This document shows positions 5,150 through 6,251 of a DNA stretch of 6,251 nucleotides, in pieces (position 1 is the first letter of the stretch; the number at the start of each line of letters is the position of its first letter). The position numbers were made by a program, and so were the translations under genes. Source of the stretch: Acidobacteriota bacterium (lineage in GTDB: Bacteria; Acidobacteriota; Terriglobia; Acidiferrales; 2-02-FULL-67-57). The notes beneath the pieces are model-generated. The model was given only the letters and a program-made list of their open reading frames with translations. It was not told the DNA's origin and did no database searches. The DNA is taken from NCBI GenBank assembly GCA_016189965.1, contig JACPRL010000013.1, positions 1 through 6,251 on the forward strand, written 5' to 3'.

Positions 5150-6061
5150 CTAGCTGCGGGTCCAGGGGAATTCGGCGCCGAGGAAGTCGCGCAGGCGGCG
5201 GTTGTGCGGGGCGAAGAACTCCTCGAGGCGCTCGCGGGTCGCGCCGTTCATCGCGGCGGCGTCGGTGCGGTTGAAAACGGGAAAGGCGTTCGGCTGCCAG
5301 GGCGGGAGGCCGAGGAAGGCGAGTGTCTTCTGCAGCGCCGCGGCGGGCTGCTCGAAGAGCTCCGTACTGTCCAGCACCAGAAACTGTTGGCGGGGAAACA
5401 GGCTCATCCACTCCTGCAACTGGTCAACGTAGATGCCGCGGGCCCGGTAGGAGTAGCGCTGGTGGTTCAGGCTGTAGTAGCTCTCGTCGGCCAGCATTCG
5501 CTCCCGCTCGCCCCGCAGCCGCTCCGGCTCGCGGGCGATGGCCTCCTCGAAGGAGAGCGACTCCTGGCCGAGCAGGCAGGAGTGCTGGTAGTGCGAGTAG
5601 GCGCGCTCGACCGGGTCGCGCAGCAGCACGATGAGCTTCGCCGCCGGGAGCAGCGTGCGAATCCGCCGCGGCGCCCGCGGGTCGAACAGGTAGTAGGGTG
5701 TGGCTTCGCCGGTGAGCATCCGGTGCCGCTGGCGGGCCTCGACCACTGTCTTGTAGGCCACGGTAGGGAAGTGCGCCCGGTACCAGCCCACGCCGCGCCC
5801 GTAGTGCTGGTTGAAGAAGTGAATCTCCTTCTGGTAGGCGCGGCCCACGCAGGGGTGCTGGCTCAGGTATTGGTAGAGAGAGGTGGTCCCGGAGCGTTGG
5901 GCGCCGAGGATGATGAAGTCGGGGAGGAGGCGGAAGGAGGAGGTCGCTCGCCGCGGGGCGAAGCGCGTGTGGCGGAGCACCTGCTTGGCCCAGTCGGGAA
6001 TCAGCGGCTTGATCGTTGCCTCCAAACTGCTTCCCGTCCCTTCTTCCAACGGCGGAGCCAT
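5150..6061 (-). CDS. PAPS-dependent sulfotransferase domain protein
   Basis: Transfers a sulfonate group from 3'-phosphoadenosine 5'-phosphosulfate to an acceptor, in the family typified by heparan-sulfate N- and O-sulfotransferases. It has 303 residues, normal for a single-domain cytoplasmic enzyme. Seen directly: the 5'-phosphosulfate loop GAQRSGTTSLYQYLSQHP (53-70); KEIHFFN (78-84), carrying the Glu usual at the catalytic position in this branch; GEATPYYL (118-125); and the 3'-phosphate-binding motif LIVLLRDPVERAYSHY (143-158) with Arg148 and Ser156. No signal peptide is visible. ATG 6061 is the only plausible start, because an in-frame stop lies upstream with no other start between. GGAGG is about 28 nt upstream, too far to be a clear ribosome-binding site. 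The acceptor (polysaccharide, lipid or other) cannot be inferred. It converges on the HEPN-like gene. Confidence 0.93.
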   Translation of the reverse strand: MAPPLEEGTGSSLEATIKPLIPDWAKQVLRHTRFAPRRATSSFRLLPDFIILGAQRSGTTSLYQYLSQHPCVGRAYQKEIHFFNQHYGRGVGWYRAHFPTVAYKTVVEARQRHRMLTGEATPYYLFDPRAPRRIRTLLPAAKLIVLLRDPVERAYSHYQHSCLLGQESLSFEEAIAREPERLRGERERMLADESYYSLNHQRYSYRARGIYVDQLQEWMSLFPRQQFLVLDSTELFEQPAAALQKTLAFLGLPPWQPNAFPVFNRTDAAAMNGATRERLEEFFAPHNRRLRDFLGAEFPWTRS

Positions 6062-6152
6062 CTGGTTGCGTTGGCGTGCGGGGGTGCCGCCTCCGAATCT
6101 GCTAGTCGTCGGTCAGAGAGAAGGCCTCACTGGCCGGATTGGCCGTCGTCTG

Positions 6153-6251
6153 CTAGCGCCCCAGTTTCTCTGCAGCTTGTGCCACCACCCCATCTTTGAT
6201 GTTTGTGAGCAAGTTCATTGCCGCCCTATAGTAGTCTTCGTGAAACAACTC
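6153..6251 (-). CDS. C-terminal end of an unidentified protein, cut by window edge
   Basis: The minus-strand frame is open from the window edge for 32 codons to TAG (6155-6153). The peptide begins ELFHEDYYRAAMNLL and ends QAAEKLGR. It looks like an ordinary charged amphipathic helical C-terminus, unlike the Arg/Ala/Pro-rich translations of shadow frames here. It would lie 91 bp upstream of the sulfotransferase on the same strand, so the two could be co-transcribed. No family is recognisable from 32 residues, and a chance open frame is possible. Confidence 0.5.
   Translation of the reverse strand, partial: ELFHEDYYRAAMNLLTNIKDGVVAQAAEKLGR

Noticed and set aside
5060..6199. 379-codon plus-strand open frame opposite the sulfotransferase
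   Set aside because: It is the antisense shadow of a gene with clear PAPS-binding motifs. Its translation is a low-complexity Arg/Gly/Ala/Val/Leu mix with no family signature, as expected from GC-rich codons read in reverse.

Overview
The window looks like a GC-rich (about 65-75% GC in most coding stretches) Gram-negative chromosome, most likely an Acidobacteriota bacterium. That assignment rests on three things: an outer-membrane energy-transducer (TonB-like) protein, a MiaA of ordinary bacterial type, and intergenic DNA packed with short palindromic repeats. The spurious translations of those repeats (VGQTFLSV, RQECLSY, ILSEAKDLF, CPERSRR) are ones I remember as recurrent in acidobacterial annotations. 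No 16S or other phylogenetic marker is present, so the assignment is inference.

Layout. 1-747 (+) is the C-terminal two thirds of a Gfo/Idh/MocA-family oxidoreductase. After a 13-bp gap, 761-1903 (+) is a TonB-like single-pass protein with an unusual threefold motif in its cytoplasmic N-terminus. 1904-2900 is a 997-bp intergenic region full of hairpins and dispersed repeats, with one candidate 32-residue membrane-peptide ORF (2272-2370). 2901-3851 (+) is miaA (tRNA dimethylallyltransferase, TTG start). Overlapping its stop codon, 3848-4720 (+) is an AT-richer, unrecognised 290-residue protein with an R-x4-H motif in a helical context, suggesting a HEPN-type RNase fold. 4721-5149 is a second repeat-rich intergenic region. 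5150-6061 (-) is a PAPS-dependent sulfotransferase, and 6153-6251 (-) is probably the C-terminal end of a further gene.

The most notable structure is a pair of long inverted repeats. A 108-bp module at 2373-2480 recurs inverted at 4978-5085 with 101/108 identical positions, and weaker homology continues inward to about 2823 and 4857. The pair encloses only miaA and the HEPN-like gene. The repeats are built from palindromes of the type GACAGRCA-N4-TGYCTGTC, and all six copies (three of them with an imperfect distal arm) carry GTAG or GTGG immediately 5' of the stem. This is the architecture of REP/BIME elements mobilised by RAYT (REP-associated tyrosine) transposases.

How the genes work together: the oxidoreductase and TonB-like genes are probably co-transcribed and concern envelope sugar metabolism or transport. 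miaA and the HEPN-like gene are translationally coupled. The sulfotransferase converges on them from the other side and probably belongs to a separate locus modifying a glycan or other acceptor.
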